Shown here: positions 39,979 through 53,700 of the stretch, piece by piece
Layout of the letters: each line of letters opens with the position of its first letter
Numbering within the stretch: position 1 is the stretch's first letter
Notes under the pieces: model-generated
The model's input: only the letters and a program-made list of their open reading frames with translations
Database searches by the model: none
Told to the model about the DNA's origin: nothing
Made by a program: the position numbers and the translations under genes
Assembly (NCBI GenBank): GCA_017354895.1
Contig: CP071500.1
Span: 23,819-87,818, forward strand
Reading direction: 5' to 3'
Source of the DNA: Podospora comata
Lineage: Eukaryota; Ascomycota; Sordariomycetes; Sordariales; Podosporaceae
DNA: 64,000 nucleotides

Positions 39979-42900
39979 TGTATTTAAGTATAATAATCTT
40001 ACCTTTATTAGGATGTATAGTATCTGGCTTTTTAGGTAGAAAAGTTGGGGTTAAAGGTGCACAACTAATTACATGTTCAAATGTAGTAATTACTACAATA
40101 TTATCAATATTAGCTTTTATTGAAGTAGGTTTTAATAATATTCCTGTTACTATAAATTTATTTAGATGAATAGATAGTGAATGGTTTAATATCATTTGAG
40201 GTTTCCAATTTGATAGTTTAACAGTTTATTTTGTGGGTCTGCTGTTTATACAGCAGACAGAAGCTGTGTTGGTTTTAATCCAACTGTATAAGAATATATA
40301 TTTAAAAAAATTATTTAATTGTATATTAGTTAGTTTAGCTTTGAAATCGCTTTGTATAAATGATTTAGAGCTAGCGCCCAATAAAAATCAAAACTTTCAT
40401 CTTTATTCCTTAACCATTCTCTGGTATTTATTAAAGGGAGAGTATATAGTTTAAGGCGCAAGCCTCAAATAATGAATTATTTAACCCAGCAAACAGCTAA
40501 ATTTTCTGCCCTGAAAGAAGATGGTCGGGTGCGTAGCCCAAATTTTTTAGAATGATTCGTAGGATTTACCGATGCTGAAGGTAGTTTTAGTATAAACCCT
40601 ATGCTTACTAAGGATGGATCGACTCTTTCTAAGGTTGGATTCATGTTTAAAATCGCTTTGCATATAGACGATGAGAAGGTTTTAAGATATATTAGTGCTA
40701 AATTAGGTGTTGGAGGGGTTCGTCTTTATAAAAATGAATGTATATTTAGTGTTACTGATAAAAAAGGTATACTATTATTAATATCGATATTTGATAAATA
40801 TAATCTAAATACCTCAAAATACTTAGATTATTTAGATTTTAAACAAGCTTTTTTTGGCTACCATTTTAATGGTTGAAATAATAATTTAGATAGTGAAACC
40901 AGTTTTACTAGTGAGTCAATAAAAAATAAAATTATAGAACTAAAAAATAAAATGAATACTAATCGTATTAATTTTGATAGACCTGAAAGTTCTAAAATTA
41001 TAATTACTAAATATTGACTACTAGGGTTTATAGAAGGGGATGGGTCTTTCTTTATAAGAAGAGATAATTTAACACCTACTTTTCTATCGAAAATACTGGG
41101 GTACAATTGCCTGTTTTACTTAAGATAAAAGAATTCTTAGAAAATTCTCTTGGTTTTGACAAATATTCTTTATATAAAATAAAAAATTCATCTATTATAT
41201 TACTAACTACAGTAAAAGCTAGATGCGTTAATGGTAAAAGTAGTGTATCTCTTATTATAAATAACATAAATGTTCTATATAATTATTTAATACCTTTCTT
41301 TTCCGACGCTGAATTTTTAACTAAAAAAAGGAAAAGATTTTAACGATTTTAAAATTATCAGTAAAGCTGTGTATATGGGAGCCCATAGGAAAGAAGAGAT
41401 AAGATCTTTAATTTTAAAATTATCAAATACTATGAATAATTTTAGATTATCAACCTATAAAGGAATAATTGAATATTTAAATAAAGAGGAATTAAATATA
41501 TTAACAACTGTAACATCTACAATTGAATATCTTATAGATGGAAGAGTCAGGGATAATATTACAAAAAAAAAATATTACCTAGACAGGTTAGTTGTATATA
41601 CGAAATAATAAAAAATTATGGAGAAATTCTATTAGCTAATTCTTTAACTGAAGCTGCTTCAATTGTAGGATTATATCCTGATACTTTAAGTAAATATTTA
41701 GATATTGAAATATTAAATCCTAAAGATGCTTTTATTGAAATTAAAAATTTAAAAATTAGAAGAGTACGTGTACTCTTTAGGAATACAGAGCTTCCATACT
41801 TCGTTAATAAATAGGGACTCCCCGTCTTTTAATTACTTTCATTACGGTATATGCCTACGAAGTCTGGGACTATAATTAAATAAAAACTTTTATATATATA
41901 TATATAATAACCCTTACAATAGCCACAATTAGCTAGTTTAACTATTTGAGCTGTGGGTTTTACTGAGGTCAACATATCAATGGTATGTATGTGCACAAGC
42001 TCTTCTTGATGGTTTTCAGCTATTGTGGCGGCGCAAGCTCGCAAGGGGGTATATAATGTTTATTAATAAATCACTTTTAATCAAGAATATTATAAATGCG
42101 CAAGCTACAAATTAGACGAAGTACTAAAAATTTTTTTTGCTTCGTGCTTCGCTAGAAAGGATCTTAATATACAGAGTATATCATTAATAGGAATTGAGCA
42201 AGATTATAATCAAACAATTCTATACTTATACAAAGTGGTGAAAACGGTTAAGGAGGATATACTTTAAGACCGTCGGCAGTTATAAATGTCGCTACAGACT
42301 GGTTCACCGGGGTTAGGCTGAAATGTCTGTCCAAATGTACAGTCGGATCCTAGAACGAATGTGATATCGTAGAGAGTAAATATTTATCGAAAAAACACTA
42401 CACATAGTGGATAGCCTTACCGCAAAGGTAATAAACTCTTAAGTAGGTAAACTACTCTTAATGTCTATTGCTCTTATGACAGAGTTGACATCAAGGTCAG
42501 GTTAACTAGGATTGTTCAATGTTAATTCCTGTATTGATAATAAGTTCTTTAGTTCACATATATTCAATTTCGTACATGAGTAGTGATCCTCGAGGTAGCG
42601 TGGAGGGAATACGCTTCTATGGGGTAAACTGTCAAATTCGGGGAACTCCTAAAGCTTAAGGTACCAAGCTGTATTTGAAAAATTATCAGTGGCTGAGGTA
42701 ATTGCTCAGGTATGGTAACAAGCCTTAAGATATGTGAAAACAAAATGGACAATCGCGGATCTAAGTCAACAAAACTAAAAGTTAATGTTGTAAAAGAGCA
42801 ACGAGTAAACGGCAGTTGATCAGCTAAGTCTAACTTAACTAATTTAAGATGTACTCTAACAGGTTTTGAAAAGAATCGTGGTATAAATCACGGCTTCAAC

Positions 42901-45900
42901 CGTCAAATGAGTTGAAGTTCACGTGTTAAAATCCCATCTAAGCAATTCCGTCTCAGCTCCGTCGTTTTTATTCATGGTACTTCTAAATTGACTTCGGTGA
43001 ATCCTGGAGTTTGGTCTGGTTTAATAGACGGAGAAGGTTCTTTTTCAATAATCTTAGTTAGAAATTCAACACGTAAATTAGGTTGACGTATTGAACCAAA
43101 ATTTCAACTTGGTTTACATAAAAAAGATTATGATGTATTATTACAGTTACAGCTTTTTTTAGGTGGTGCCGGTGGTATCTATTCAGCTCGGAATGGTGAG
43201 TTTGTTAACTACATAATTAGTTCTATTAAAGATTTAAATAAACTTGTTGTTCATTTAGAACATTATCCATTGTTAACTCAAAAATCCGTGGATTTCTTTT
43301 TTTCTTTAAACAAATAATAGATTTAATTAATAATAAAGCTCATTTTACTGTTGAAGGTTTAAATAAAATAGTAAATCTAAAAGCATCTATGAATTTAGGT
43401 TTATCCGATAAGTTAAAATTAGAGTTTCCTGGATATCAAGTCATGGAAAGACCTATTTTTAATTGTATCGAAGTAGCTGCAAATATAAGTCCTTCTTGGA
43501 TTTCTGGTTTTGTTAGTGCTGAAGGGAACTTTGATGTTCGTACACCTAAAACAAATAGTAAAACGGGTTATAGAGTTCAGTTAAGATTTAGGGTAACCCA
43601 GCATGTTAGGGATGTCATATTAATGGAAAAATTAGTTCAATATTTAGGAGGAGGAAAAGTATATAAATATACTAGATCTGGTGTTCATTTAAGTATAGTT
43701 GATTTCTCCTTAATCACTAATAGAATAATTCCTATATTTAAAGAAAATCCTTTAGTTGGTGTAAAATCTAAGGATTTTGAAGACTGATGTAAAATACATG
43801 AATTAATAGTTAATCGTTCACACTTAACTATTAAAGGTATGAACTTTATACAAGAAATTAAATTGGGTATGAATAGAGGTAGAAGTATTGAGACAGAGTA
43901 AGAAGGTAAGATTAATTAATTTCAAGATTACGTCACTTCGTCTATATGAAGAATTTGCTTTAAGACCCTCGATGTAACCGGCGCCATTCAAAAAGTAAAC
44001 TAGTATAAATTGAGACAAATTGTATGATAAATTTAACAAAAGCATAATCAAAGGTTTTTAGTTATTTAAGCTTATTTACATTTATGATGATAATACTTGT
44101 AACAGCTAATAATTATTTATTAATGTTTGTAGGATGAGAAGGTGTAGGAGTTTGTTCATATCTATTAGTTAGTTTTTGATTTACTAGAATAGCAGCTAAT
44201 CAAAGTTCTATATCTGCCTTCTTAGCTAATAGAGTAGGGGATTGTTTTTTAACAATTGGTATGTTTGCTATATTATGATCTTTAGGTAATAATCAAATTT
44301 TTAAATTGGTCCTCGCTATAATGAGGATAGTTAATAATTATACTAGCATTTCTTTTACATGTAACTATATACACAAAAATACTCATAGAAACTCTAGTTC
44401 AAAAATACATACATATAAATCACACTATTGCATTAACCGGGGTCAAACTAGACAGTATTCTAGTCTTGGTCCTTATTTAGCTGGTTTAATTGAAGGGATG
44501 GTCACATAGCAGTACAAGATCTAGACACAAAAAAGTAGTTCACAGACCAAAAATAATTATTGCATTTAATAAACATGATAAACCTTTAGCTGAGAAATTA
44601 AGTACTAAATTAAATGTTGGTAAAGTGATTGATAGATCAGAGACTGGTCATGTATTATTACAAATTTTAGCTAAAAATGAAGTTTTAAAAATAATAAATT
44701 TAATAAATGGTCACATGAGAACTCCTAAAATAGAAGCACTACATAGAGCTATTAATTGAATAAATAAAAAAGATAATAGTTCTATAGCTTGCTTAGGGTT
44801 AGATACATCTCCTTTAAATAGTAACGCTTGATTGGCTGGATTTTCAGACGCGGACGGATGCTTTAGTATAACTACGTATGATCGTAAAAAAAAAATGGAG
44901 TATTTTTAAGAACTAGTGTTCAAACTTATTTTCGTATAGAAGTAAAACAAGATTATTCTAGAGAAGTTGCACTAGAACAAAGGGGATCTAGCTTTTTTCC
45001 CTATTATGAGTGAAATATCGCATTTTTAACTGTAAACCTTTATACTAGAACTAGAAAAACTAAAGATAAAGTCTTTTATGCTTTCGCTGTTGTAGCTCAT
45101 AATTCTAGAAGCCATGAAATATTACATGAATATTTCTCTAAATTTCCTTTGTATTCCTCTAAATTCTTAGCTTATAAAGATTGATGTCTTGTTCAAACAC
45201 TACATAAAGGATCTTTAACCAAAGAGAATCTAGAAAAGATAAAAAGAAATAAAAAGCCAGTTCAATAGTAAAAGAACAGTATTTGATTTTTCACATTTAA
45301 ATAATTTTTAATAAATTGCCGTGGGAGGTAGTAATATCTCTCTTATTATATAACTATATGCAGGAAACCCCTAAAGTCTTTTTATAGATTTTTGGAAACT
45401 TTGTTATAAAGCGTACAAGAAACTTAATTATTAAAAAGAATAGATTTTTTTCAAGCGCAAGCTCTAATTATACTAAATATTTTTATTTTATATTTTATCC
45501 TTTACATATATTAGATATATAATAGTTGAGGGTTGGAGGTGGGAAAGAATAAAATATAGATATATTGAATGTTTAGATTGTATTTATTTAGCTTTATATA
45601 AACTTATTGTCTATGTAATGTCAAATATTAAGTGCCTGCTTCATGAGAAAAATGAAAATGGACAATCTGCAGGAAACTGGATAATTAAGTATATTTATTT
45701 AGGATCCTCAGAGACTACACGTTATACTCCTTTTATAGCACCTATAAGTAGAGTGTGGGTGCTATTTATGTATAAGTATAAATTATATTAACTTATATAA
45801 CAAAGGATGAAGATATAGTCCAATTTATAATTGAAAGGTTATAATAAAATTTGAATTTAGATTATAGTACAGTATTTTCATTAGCCCCTTATATTAACAG

Positions 45901-48900
45901 TAAAGTAGTTCTTATTATAGGTATATGTTTATTAATTGGTGCTATGGCTAAAAGTGTGCGCTGATGAGCTTTATTTTGAAATGGAGATATAATCTCTAAA
46001 CATTGGTCAAATATGTTTCTGACTACGAAATTAGGTGGCGGGGAAATCCCAAAGTTGAACATAGCATTTTCGCATAATGAAGAGATTAGATCCAATCATG
46101 GGGATCGATTAGCTCTTCTAGTCAAGTTTTCTATGATTAAGACTATACTGTTTGAAGTTCATCTACCAGTTGTCTCAAGCCATGGACTTCAGCGTGCCTG
46201 AGATAGGCTGAATGCGGCAAACCTTTTCTTGAACTTTTGATAGGGTTATGGCCTGTCCGCAAACGAATTGCATAAACAATTTCAAGGTAGAGAGTGAACA
46301 ATCTAAGGAAAACAAAATTCAAAATATATGAAGATCAGGATTACCTAAGACTAGAAATAGTTATGGTAACAGAGGAGTAGTATTACCCTTTGTATATTAT
46401 AACAATATATATTGTCCTTTAAAAAAGGGGATAAGGGGAAGAACTCTAGATTTTAATTTTAGATTGCTATCCACTAGTGCTGGGAGCCCAGTACAGATAA
46501 AATCTAACACTAATGATAAGCTTCTAAAGCTAGCTAAGCATTGTAAAAGAATTTTAATGGTCAAATCCAAATGGACAAATTATACCGATTAATGTATGAT
46601 TCAGCACTGTATGAATTGGCATATAAAAAGCTAGGCGCTAGTTCTGGGCGCAAACTCGGCGCAAGCTCTGGAGGGAATATAAATCAGGCGGGTATTAATA
46701 TTAAACCCCTTGACCATAACCACTACCCTTTAGTAGGATCCGCAGAGATGTTATCTGAAGTAATTGAAGGAATTATTGCTGAGTTGAAAGATAGTAGGTT
46801 TAGATTTGAAGGAAAAAAGGTAAAAACCCTAGTAAGTAGACCTCTTACTACTACTTTTAGAAATAAACTGGTACAAGAGGTAATGAGAATGATTTTAGAA
46901 GTTATATTCGAACCAACTTTCTCTGAACACAACCATGGGTTTAGGCCAGGAAGGGGTGTCATTCGGCTTTGAAAGAAATTAAGGCGCAAGCTATAAATTT
47001 TGGAGTATCAACCTGATATTTTGAAGGAGATATTTCTAAATACTTAGTTACTTGTGCTGACGAAGTTATGCATGCAAGCTCCTCTTTTGTTACTTCGAGA
47101 CGTGGCGGCGACGGTGGCGGCAAAGCCGCAGCAGCAGCCGCGCTCGTAAGTTCTCAAATAGAAAGAGTCTTAATGAATATAATTGAAAATAAAATTAAAG
47201 ACCGTAGGTTTACAGATTTAATATGAAAAGCTTTAAAAGCTGGATATTTTGAATTTAAAATATTCAAAGATTCAAATACAGGTACTACTCAAGGTGATAT
47301 ACTTAGCCCTATTTTAAGTAACATTTATCTAAATGAATTAGATAGATTTATTAGTAAGTTAAAATTAGAGTACGATAAAGGAATTAAACCTAAAGTAAAT
47401 CCTTATTATAACAAACTTTGTAATATGAAGAATAAAACTCTTGATGTACAAACTAGGATCCGTATCCATAAGTTACACTTGAAGACTCCTTATTATAAAA
47501 CACTAGATCCTAGTTTCAAGAAATTAGTATATGTAAGATATGCTAATGTTTGGGTTATAGGTGTTAGAGGATCCAAAGAGGATTGTAACATTCTGTTAGA
47601 AAAAATAGAAATATTTTTTAAAGATAAATTAAATATTGGGGGCGCAAGCTCTCGCGCAAGCTCGAGTTTTGAGCTTGTGCCTAAAACCCTATCTAGTATA
47701 ACTAATGCTAAAAGGTCTTATTCTTGGATACGGTAATATTCAGTAGCTGACACAGAAAACATCAATCTTTGACTTCCAGTTCATCAGGGTTCATGCTAAG
47801 AAATGGTAGAGAAATTAGACTTGAAGCACCTAAACAAATAATACTACAAAAACTAAATGAAGCCGGTTTTATAACTAATGGGAAACCATCTCCTAAATTA
47901 CTATGACAACATTATAATAAGGACACAATAATAACATTATATAATTCTGTATATAGGTATATTAATTATTATAGTTTTGCTGAAAATATTTCCAAAATTT
48001 CTTCATGACTTCACTTTATATTAAAAACTTCTTGTGTGAAATTATTGGCATCCAAATTTAAATTAGGAACTATATGTAAAACTTATTTTAAATTTGGAAA
48101 AGATTTAAAAAGGAGATAATAAAATCGGTTTTGTGGATGCGATGGCTTATGGAATAAATATTTGAGACTTTAAGATATCAACTAAAGGTATAATTCAAAT
48201 CCTATATGCTGGAACAAAAACCTCTAGAGGCGGAGCCGCGAAGCCGCTAAGGAGCAAAGCCGCGAAGCCACAAAGCCGCCGCACTAAAATTTAATAAAAT
48301 TAATGGATTAATGGTTAAAATAGTGCTTTCGAGGAGGCTACGTATACGAAGTATGCTTTATATATAGCGCTATATATAGCGCAAGCTCCTCCTCGACATA
48401 CTTTGTCAGTATGTATGTATGTCAGCACTAATATTACCAGACAGTAATACCACTATATATATAATGCAAACGCTTAGTAAATTAAAATTGAGAGCCGTAT
48501 GATGGGAAACTATCACGTACGGTTCGGGAAAAGGTATATATACTGATAAGAGGTATACGTATCTAGTTCATTCTCAAGTAGGTTTACATGTATGATTACC
48601 TATGGCGATGGAAGGTCCTACTCCTGTATCAGCATTAATACATGCAGCTACTATGGTAACTGCAGGTGTATATTTACTAATGCGTAGTTCACCATTAATT
48701 GAATATAATAGTACAGTTTTATTATTATGTTTATGATTAGGTGCGATAACTACTGTATTTAGTTCTCTTATAGGTCTGTTCCAACAAGATATAAAAAAAG
48801 TTATAGCTTATTCCACAATGAGTCAATTGGGAATGATGGTTATAGCTATAGGTTTATCATCTTACAATGTAGCTTTATTCCACTTAATAAATCATGCATT

Positions 48901-49825
48901 TTATAAAGCGCTATGTTTTTTAGGAGCAGGTAGTGTTATACACGCTGTAGCTGATAACCAAGATTTTTTAGAAAGTATGGTGGATTAATAAATTTTCTAC
49001 CTTTAACATACTCTGTTATGTTAATAGCGAGTTTAAGTTTAGTTGCTTTCCCTTTCATGACAGGTTTTATAGTAAAAGATTTTATTTTAGAATCTGCTTA
49101 TGGACAATTTAGTTTTTCAGGTGTAGCTGTATATATAATAGCTACTATAGGTGCAATATTTACAACGCTATATTCTGTTAAAGTTTTATACTTAACTTTT
49201 ATTTCTACACCTAGCGCACCTTTACATACTTATAAAGGTGCTCATGAAGGTGATTTATTCCTTACTTTACCCTTAATAATTTTAGCTATATTTTCTATAT
49301 TTTTCGGATTTTTTTACTAAAGATATTTTCATTGGCCTTGGTTCTAGCTTCTTTGCTGATAATAGTTTATTTATTCACCCAACTCATGAAATCACTATCG
49401 ATACTGAATTTGGAGTTCCTGTATTTTGAAAATTACTTCCTTTTGTATTTACAGTTTCATTTAGTATTGTAAGTTTAGTGTTATCTGAGTATTTACCAGA
49501 ATTAGTAATAAAATTTAAATTAAGTAGATTAGGTTATAATATTTTTGGTTTCTTTAATCAAAGATTTTTAATTGAATTATTTTATAATAAATATATTACA
49601 AATTTAATTTTAGATTTAGGGGGACAAATGACTAAGATATTAGATAAAGGTAGTATAGAACTATTTGGGCCTTTTGGCTTAGAAAAAGGGTTAGTTAATT
49701 TTAGTAAAAATATATCATCTCTAAGTACAAGTCATGTAACGACTTATGCATTATATATCTTAGTAGCTTTTATTTTATATTTACTTTATAATTATTTATC
49801 TTTTAATTTTTGCCATTTCTTATAG
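39978..49825 (+). CDS. nad5: NADH dehydrogenase subunit 5 (5 exons, 4 introns)
   Basis: Exons: 39978-40225, 42515-42590, 44043-44287, 45854-45955, 48572-49825. The product is the large antiporter-like subunit of complex I, about 640 residues. Landmarks are [120 protein letters not shown] and [20 protein letters not shown]. All junctions are in phase. Frame breaks: T run 44055-44059 is one short, T run 48964-48969 is two long (FRKYGGL expected), and T run 49309-49315 is one long. The stop TAG is near 49823. Confidence 0.94.
40226..42514 (+). mobile_element. Group I intron nad5-i1
   Basis: It splits DSLTV from SMLIPVL. The core lies at 42236-42350 (cagactggttcaccg, gctgaaatgtctgtcc, acagtcgga), related to cob-i2 and cox1-i6. 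GC motifs at 40453-40466 and 42013-42035. It ends at G42514. Confidence 0.82.
40472..41814 (+). CDS. LAGLIDADG homing endonuclease with NUMOD-like tail (nad5-i1), frameshifted
   Basis: Motifs are [18 protein letters not shown] (40551-40604) and [18 protein letters not shown] (41015-41068). Shifts lie near 41085, 41330 and 41585. The C-terminal region contains [20 protein letters not shown] and [12 protein letters not shown], a helix-turn-helix module more typical of GIY-YIG proteins. A preceding frame (40226-40454) continues from exon 1 and probably forms a leader. Confidence 0.8.
42591..44042 (+). mobile_element. Group I intron nad5-i2
   Basis: It splits MSSDP from HNQRFF. The core precedes the ORF, with caaattcggggaactcc (about 42632) and gtaaaagagcaacgagtaaacgg (split, 42791-42813), matching nad1-i2 (60620-60835). 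It ends at G44042. Confidence 0.82.
42907..43901 (+). CDS. LAGLIDADG homing endonuclease (nad5-i2)
   Basis: Motifs are [18 protein letters not shown] (43009-43062) and [18 protein letters not shown] (43495-43548). Start at ATG 42907 is the first in frame with the leader [13 protein letters not shown]. The frame slips in the T run near 43297-43307, then is open to TAA 43899-43901. The tail [20 protein letters not shown] is shared with nad1-i2. Confidence 0.85.
44288..45268 (+). CDS. LAGLIDADG homing endonuclease (nad5-i3), frameshifted
   Basis: Motifs are [19 protein letters not shown] (about 44467-44522, with a one-base gap at GAAGGGATGG near 44490) and [18 protein letters not shown] (44823-44876). 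A second slip lies in the A9 run near 44887-44895. Segments [20 protein letters not shown] and [15 protein letters not shown] match the cox1-i2 protein closely, so the two introns share a recent ancestor. Stop TAG 45266-45268. Confidence 0.85.
44288..45853 (+). mobile_element. Group I intron nad5-i3
   Basis: It splits LWSLG from NLDYSTVF. Core: tatatgcaggaaacccc (45355), gatcctcagagactacacg (45704-45722), gatatagtcc (45812-45821), the same type as cox1-i2. It ends at G45853. Confidence 0.85.
45956..48571 (+). mobile_element. Group II intron nad5-i4
   Basis: It starts GTGCGCTG after AMAKS and ends CAT before SQVGLHVW. Domain V is at 48492-48525 (GAGCCGTATGATGG, GAAA-type loop, ACGTACGGTTC). 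A long GC-rich insertion (48222-48285, many gccgc/gaagccg) lies between ORF and domain V. It carries a damaged RT gene. Confidence 0.88.
46571..48117 (+). pseudogene. Group II reverse transcriptase-maturase, degraded (nad5-i4)
   Basis: RT motifs are recognisable: [59 protein letters not shown], then YVRYANVW (47530-47553) where YADDW is expected, so the catalytic Asp pair is gone. The X domain survives ([26 protein letters not shown]). No HNH module follows. Translated GC clusters interrupt the protein: [14 protein letters not shown] (46634-46675), a Gly/Ala-rich stretch (about 47090-47150), and [14 protein letters not shown] (47638-47680). Frame breaks near 46970 and 47735. Reverse transcription must be dead; help in splicing is possible but doubtful. 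Confidence 0.88.
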
Positions 49826-50713
49826 CTGGACTCACTATACTAACAACGATATAATGTTCTTATTTTTATTTTTTATTTTTATGTATTTTTTTAGGCCTAA
49901 ACTCTATTTTTAGAGTAAGTGACACAAGCTCTAAATGTAATAGAGTTTTCAATAAAATCTTATGGAAATCATAAAAAAGTACCTGCATATAAAAGAACAA
50001 ATTAGTAAACTGATTGAAAAAGAAAAGATATGTAAATCAGCTTTAGAAAATATTGAGCAGGTTAAATTTTTTAGAAGAAGAAAATAGTAAAGGTAAAGGT
50101 AAGGATAATTAAATTTAATGCGTATGTACATACGTACGGCGCAAATCGTACTACGAACCATAGCTATTTAAGTAATGATTTTTAGTAAAAGTGAATCAAG
50201 CAAGCATACTTCGTACACAGGACTTGCCTGGCTTAGCCAGGCAAGTCCAATAAGCCCGGCAAGCTGTATATAATATATAATATAAAGGGTAAATCTTATT
50301 GCTATATAATCATTTTATGATTATATAACAAAGTGATTATTATTATAAAAAAATGTAGAGGATAAGGATTTAATTTATACACGAACTCTTAATATAAAAA
50401 GTCAGTACGTCTATTACCACTAAAAAGTGCAGGCTGTTATATTTATACTAAGATGTCTGTTTTAGAATCCAAATCTTATGTAGATTTGCTGCTTGCGCCC
50501 AGGCTGGCTGGCTGGTGGCTACGCCGCATCAGCAGCAGAAGTAGGCGCGACCAGGCTACGCGTGTACGACGGCGCATGTCTGTATGCTTGCTGTTATTTT
50601 TTTATATTCTATATAACATGTATAATGATATAATATAATATTATATAATAATATTTCAATATAGAATAAATTGTATTTTATTATTTTTATGTTTTTTAAT
50701 TAATAAATTAGTT
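49826..50713 (+). other. Spacer nad5-cox2 with hairpins and GC cluster
   Basis: No standard gene. A perfect hairpin GACTTGCCTGGC-TTA-GCCAGGCAAGTC sits at 50221-50247. A GC-rich patch at 50490-50590 (ctggctggctggtgg, gcagcagaagtaggcg) breaks otherwise AT-rich sequence. A short Lys-rich frame near 49961-50086 (MEIIKKYLHIKEQISKLIEK) has no recognised family and is probably chance. Confidence 0.6.
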
Positions 50714-53700
50714 ATGAATTTTGATGCTCCCAGTCCTTGAGGTATATATTTTCAAGATAGTGCTACTCCTCAGATGGAAGGGTTAAATGAATTACACGAT
50801 AATATAATGTATTATTTAGTAGTTATATTATTTGCTGTAGGATGAATTTTATTATCTATAGTTATAAACTATATTAGTACAAAATCACCAATCTCACATA
50901 AATATTTAAATCACGGTAGAGATGTGCCTATTCAAAAAGTGTTTTAAGTTTAAAGGTAACTTGCGCTTAGTAAATAATAACAATAAATATATACGTTCTT
51001 ATAGTACAACATCTTCTTCAGGTCCTAAGACCAAGTCGCTAGGCCTGTCCCAAAAGGACCATAATAGTATAAAATTGTATCAAGATCCTTATTCAATGAG
51101 AAAATTAATTATAAAAGATAACAAAAATAAATCTGGTATCTATAAATGGACCAATAAATTAACTAATGATATATATATTGGACAATCAGTTGATTTATCT
51201 AAAAAGATTTATAAGATACTTTTAATATGAGTTATTTTGTGCGAAGCCTAAATAGAGAAACTCTTATAATAAGTAGAGCTTTGATTAAATACGGGTATTC
51301 CAACCCAGCTTGAAGTATTAGAATATTGTGATATAGCTGATTTAACAGAAAGAGAACAATACTATCTTGATAAGTTAAATCCTAAATACAATATTTTTAA
51401 AAATAGCAGGTAGTTCTTTGGGATATAAACTAACAGAAGAAACTAAAGCTAAAATTAGTAAATCTTTAAAAAGGAATATATGTAGGAAAAAATCTGCTTT
51501 ATATGGTCGCACTCATTCTGAAGAAACTAAAGCACTCATGGCTCTAAATAAGTTAGGGGCAAATAATTCATTATTTGGTAAAACCCATTCTGAAAAAACT
51601 AAAGAGTTAATGAGACAAAAAGCTTTAGGTAGAAAACATTCTGAAGAAACTCTATTAAAGATGAGTGCTAGCAGAGGTTATCTTGTTAACATATATGAAA
51701 AATCTGATTCAAAAGGGTTTCAATTAATAGGTAGTTTTGTTTCAATAAGAAGAGCTGCCAAATTTTTAGGAATTAGTAGTAATACTATAAGACTCTATAT
51801 AAATTCTGGTAAAATATTTAAAGATAGATATAAATTTACTAGCTAACGAAGTACACGCAGGAATAAATACCAAATAAATTTAAAAAAACTATGAATAAAA
51901 TTCCACTATATGCTGGAAACTCCTAAAGCCTTCAGGTACTATAAAGATAATAGATATATACTTTATCAGTGATAACCCTAAAGGATGTACAATGGATTAT
52001 CAGCAGGAAACCAAGACCCAGGTATTCTGCCGCCACCTGTAGTGGCAGGACACTGAGGTGGGGGGGGCCGCCCTCGGCTGCGCCGCCCTCGGTACTAAAT
52101 ACTTTGGATCCTCAGTAGACTCTACAGTAATAGTATATTAATTGCTTTTCTCGTGGATAAAATCTTAAGTCCATCGTACAATCTAATCCTTGTACGATTA
52201 AAGGATAATTTCAGAAGAGCTTGCCAAATGCAAAGGTTACTTGAAGCAGAAGCTTGTTAAGTAGATTTTCAGTTTATACTGATTAAAATAAACAAGAATG
52301 TTCAACGACTAGAAGATGAAATCTATCTACAGAATAGTCTTCATATGCTTTAGATTTATATAAGGGAATTAATACATTATATAAATTAGCTATAGTTTCC
52401 TCCATCAATTTTTAAATATAAAGTAAAAACCTTTTTTAATTGATGATGACATAGTCTGAACCATATTGAAAAATATGGAGTAAAAGATAAAGATTATCTT
52501 TAACTGTTTTGAAAGTTAATGAGAGTTTTACTAGGTCAGCTTATTTTGAAGATAAGCTGAAGGATAAACATATATTGATTATATTAGCTTGCTTATTTGA
52601 GTTGTTGATATTACAACTAAAAAAATTTATATTTATGCTTGCCCTAGATAATTTTTATCAAGCCAGACAAGCTACGCCGAAAAATTATAATTTAAATATT
52701 TCGAGCTCGCACCTTAATAAATTATACTCTAAAAAAAAGATTTTTTTTAAATCTACTTATAGAATGTATAGTACATTGTTTACAGATAAAGAACTAGCAG
52801 TTATGGGTTTATCTTCACTACATCCGTATGTAACTATGTCGGAAGATGAAATTCAAAAATTTTATGCATGATTTGCGGGCTTTACCGATGCTGAAGGATA
52901 TTTTTACATAGCTATCAGTAGCAGTTGTGCTTTTAGATTTCAAATTAATTTACACAAAGATGATATGCATGTACTATATTTTATTCAAAAAAATTTAGGA
53001 TTTGGTGAAGTTAGGTCTTATAATAATTATTCATCTTTTACCGTGACAAGACTTAAAGATGTAAAAAAATTAATTGTTATTTTTTCTCAACATCCCCTTC
53101 AAGGTTCTAAGTGACTTAATTATAAAGACTTTGCTAAAGCTTTTGAGCTGTATACTAATTCACGCTACGCTGCGGATTCTAATCTTTTAAAAGAAATTTT
53201 GGAAATAAAAAATGGTATGAATAAATTAAGATCTGATTATACTTCCCTTAAAGAAATTAATATAACACCTTACTGACTTTTAGGTTTTATTGAAGGAGAA
53301 GGTTGTTTTAGTATTAATAAAGGTAATAGTTATAGATTAGATTTTAGTTTAACACAAGCATATTCTAATCTGGAATTAATGAAAAAAATTAAAAGTTATC
53401 TTGAGAATCTCCCAAATGCTGGAGGTAACTATGCCAATGCTTTAGGTATATCTATAATTAAGTATAGTAATATTAATCACCAGTCTACTGTTAGAATTGA
53501 GACTACACGTATACCTTATATTACAAATATTTTAATACCCTTTTTAGAAAATCTAACTTGACATAGTAAAAAACAATTAGATTTTCAAGATTGAAAAATT
53601 ATATTAATGTTAAAAGAGAAAGGTCATCATTTTACGGAGCAAGGTGTTAATTTAATAGATCGTATTTTAAATCAAATGAATAACAATAGACTTTCTACGA

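Noticed and set aside
50453-50638. Frame encoding an Arg-rich peptide before cox2
   Set aside because: It is the translation of a GC cluster; composition and position explain it without a gene.
52390-52440. FPPSIFKYK as the missing cox2 FPSFKLLY segment
   Set aside because: It lies within the group I core between conserved elements, has stops around it, and does not fit phase with either cox2 exon.
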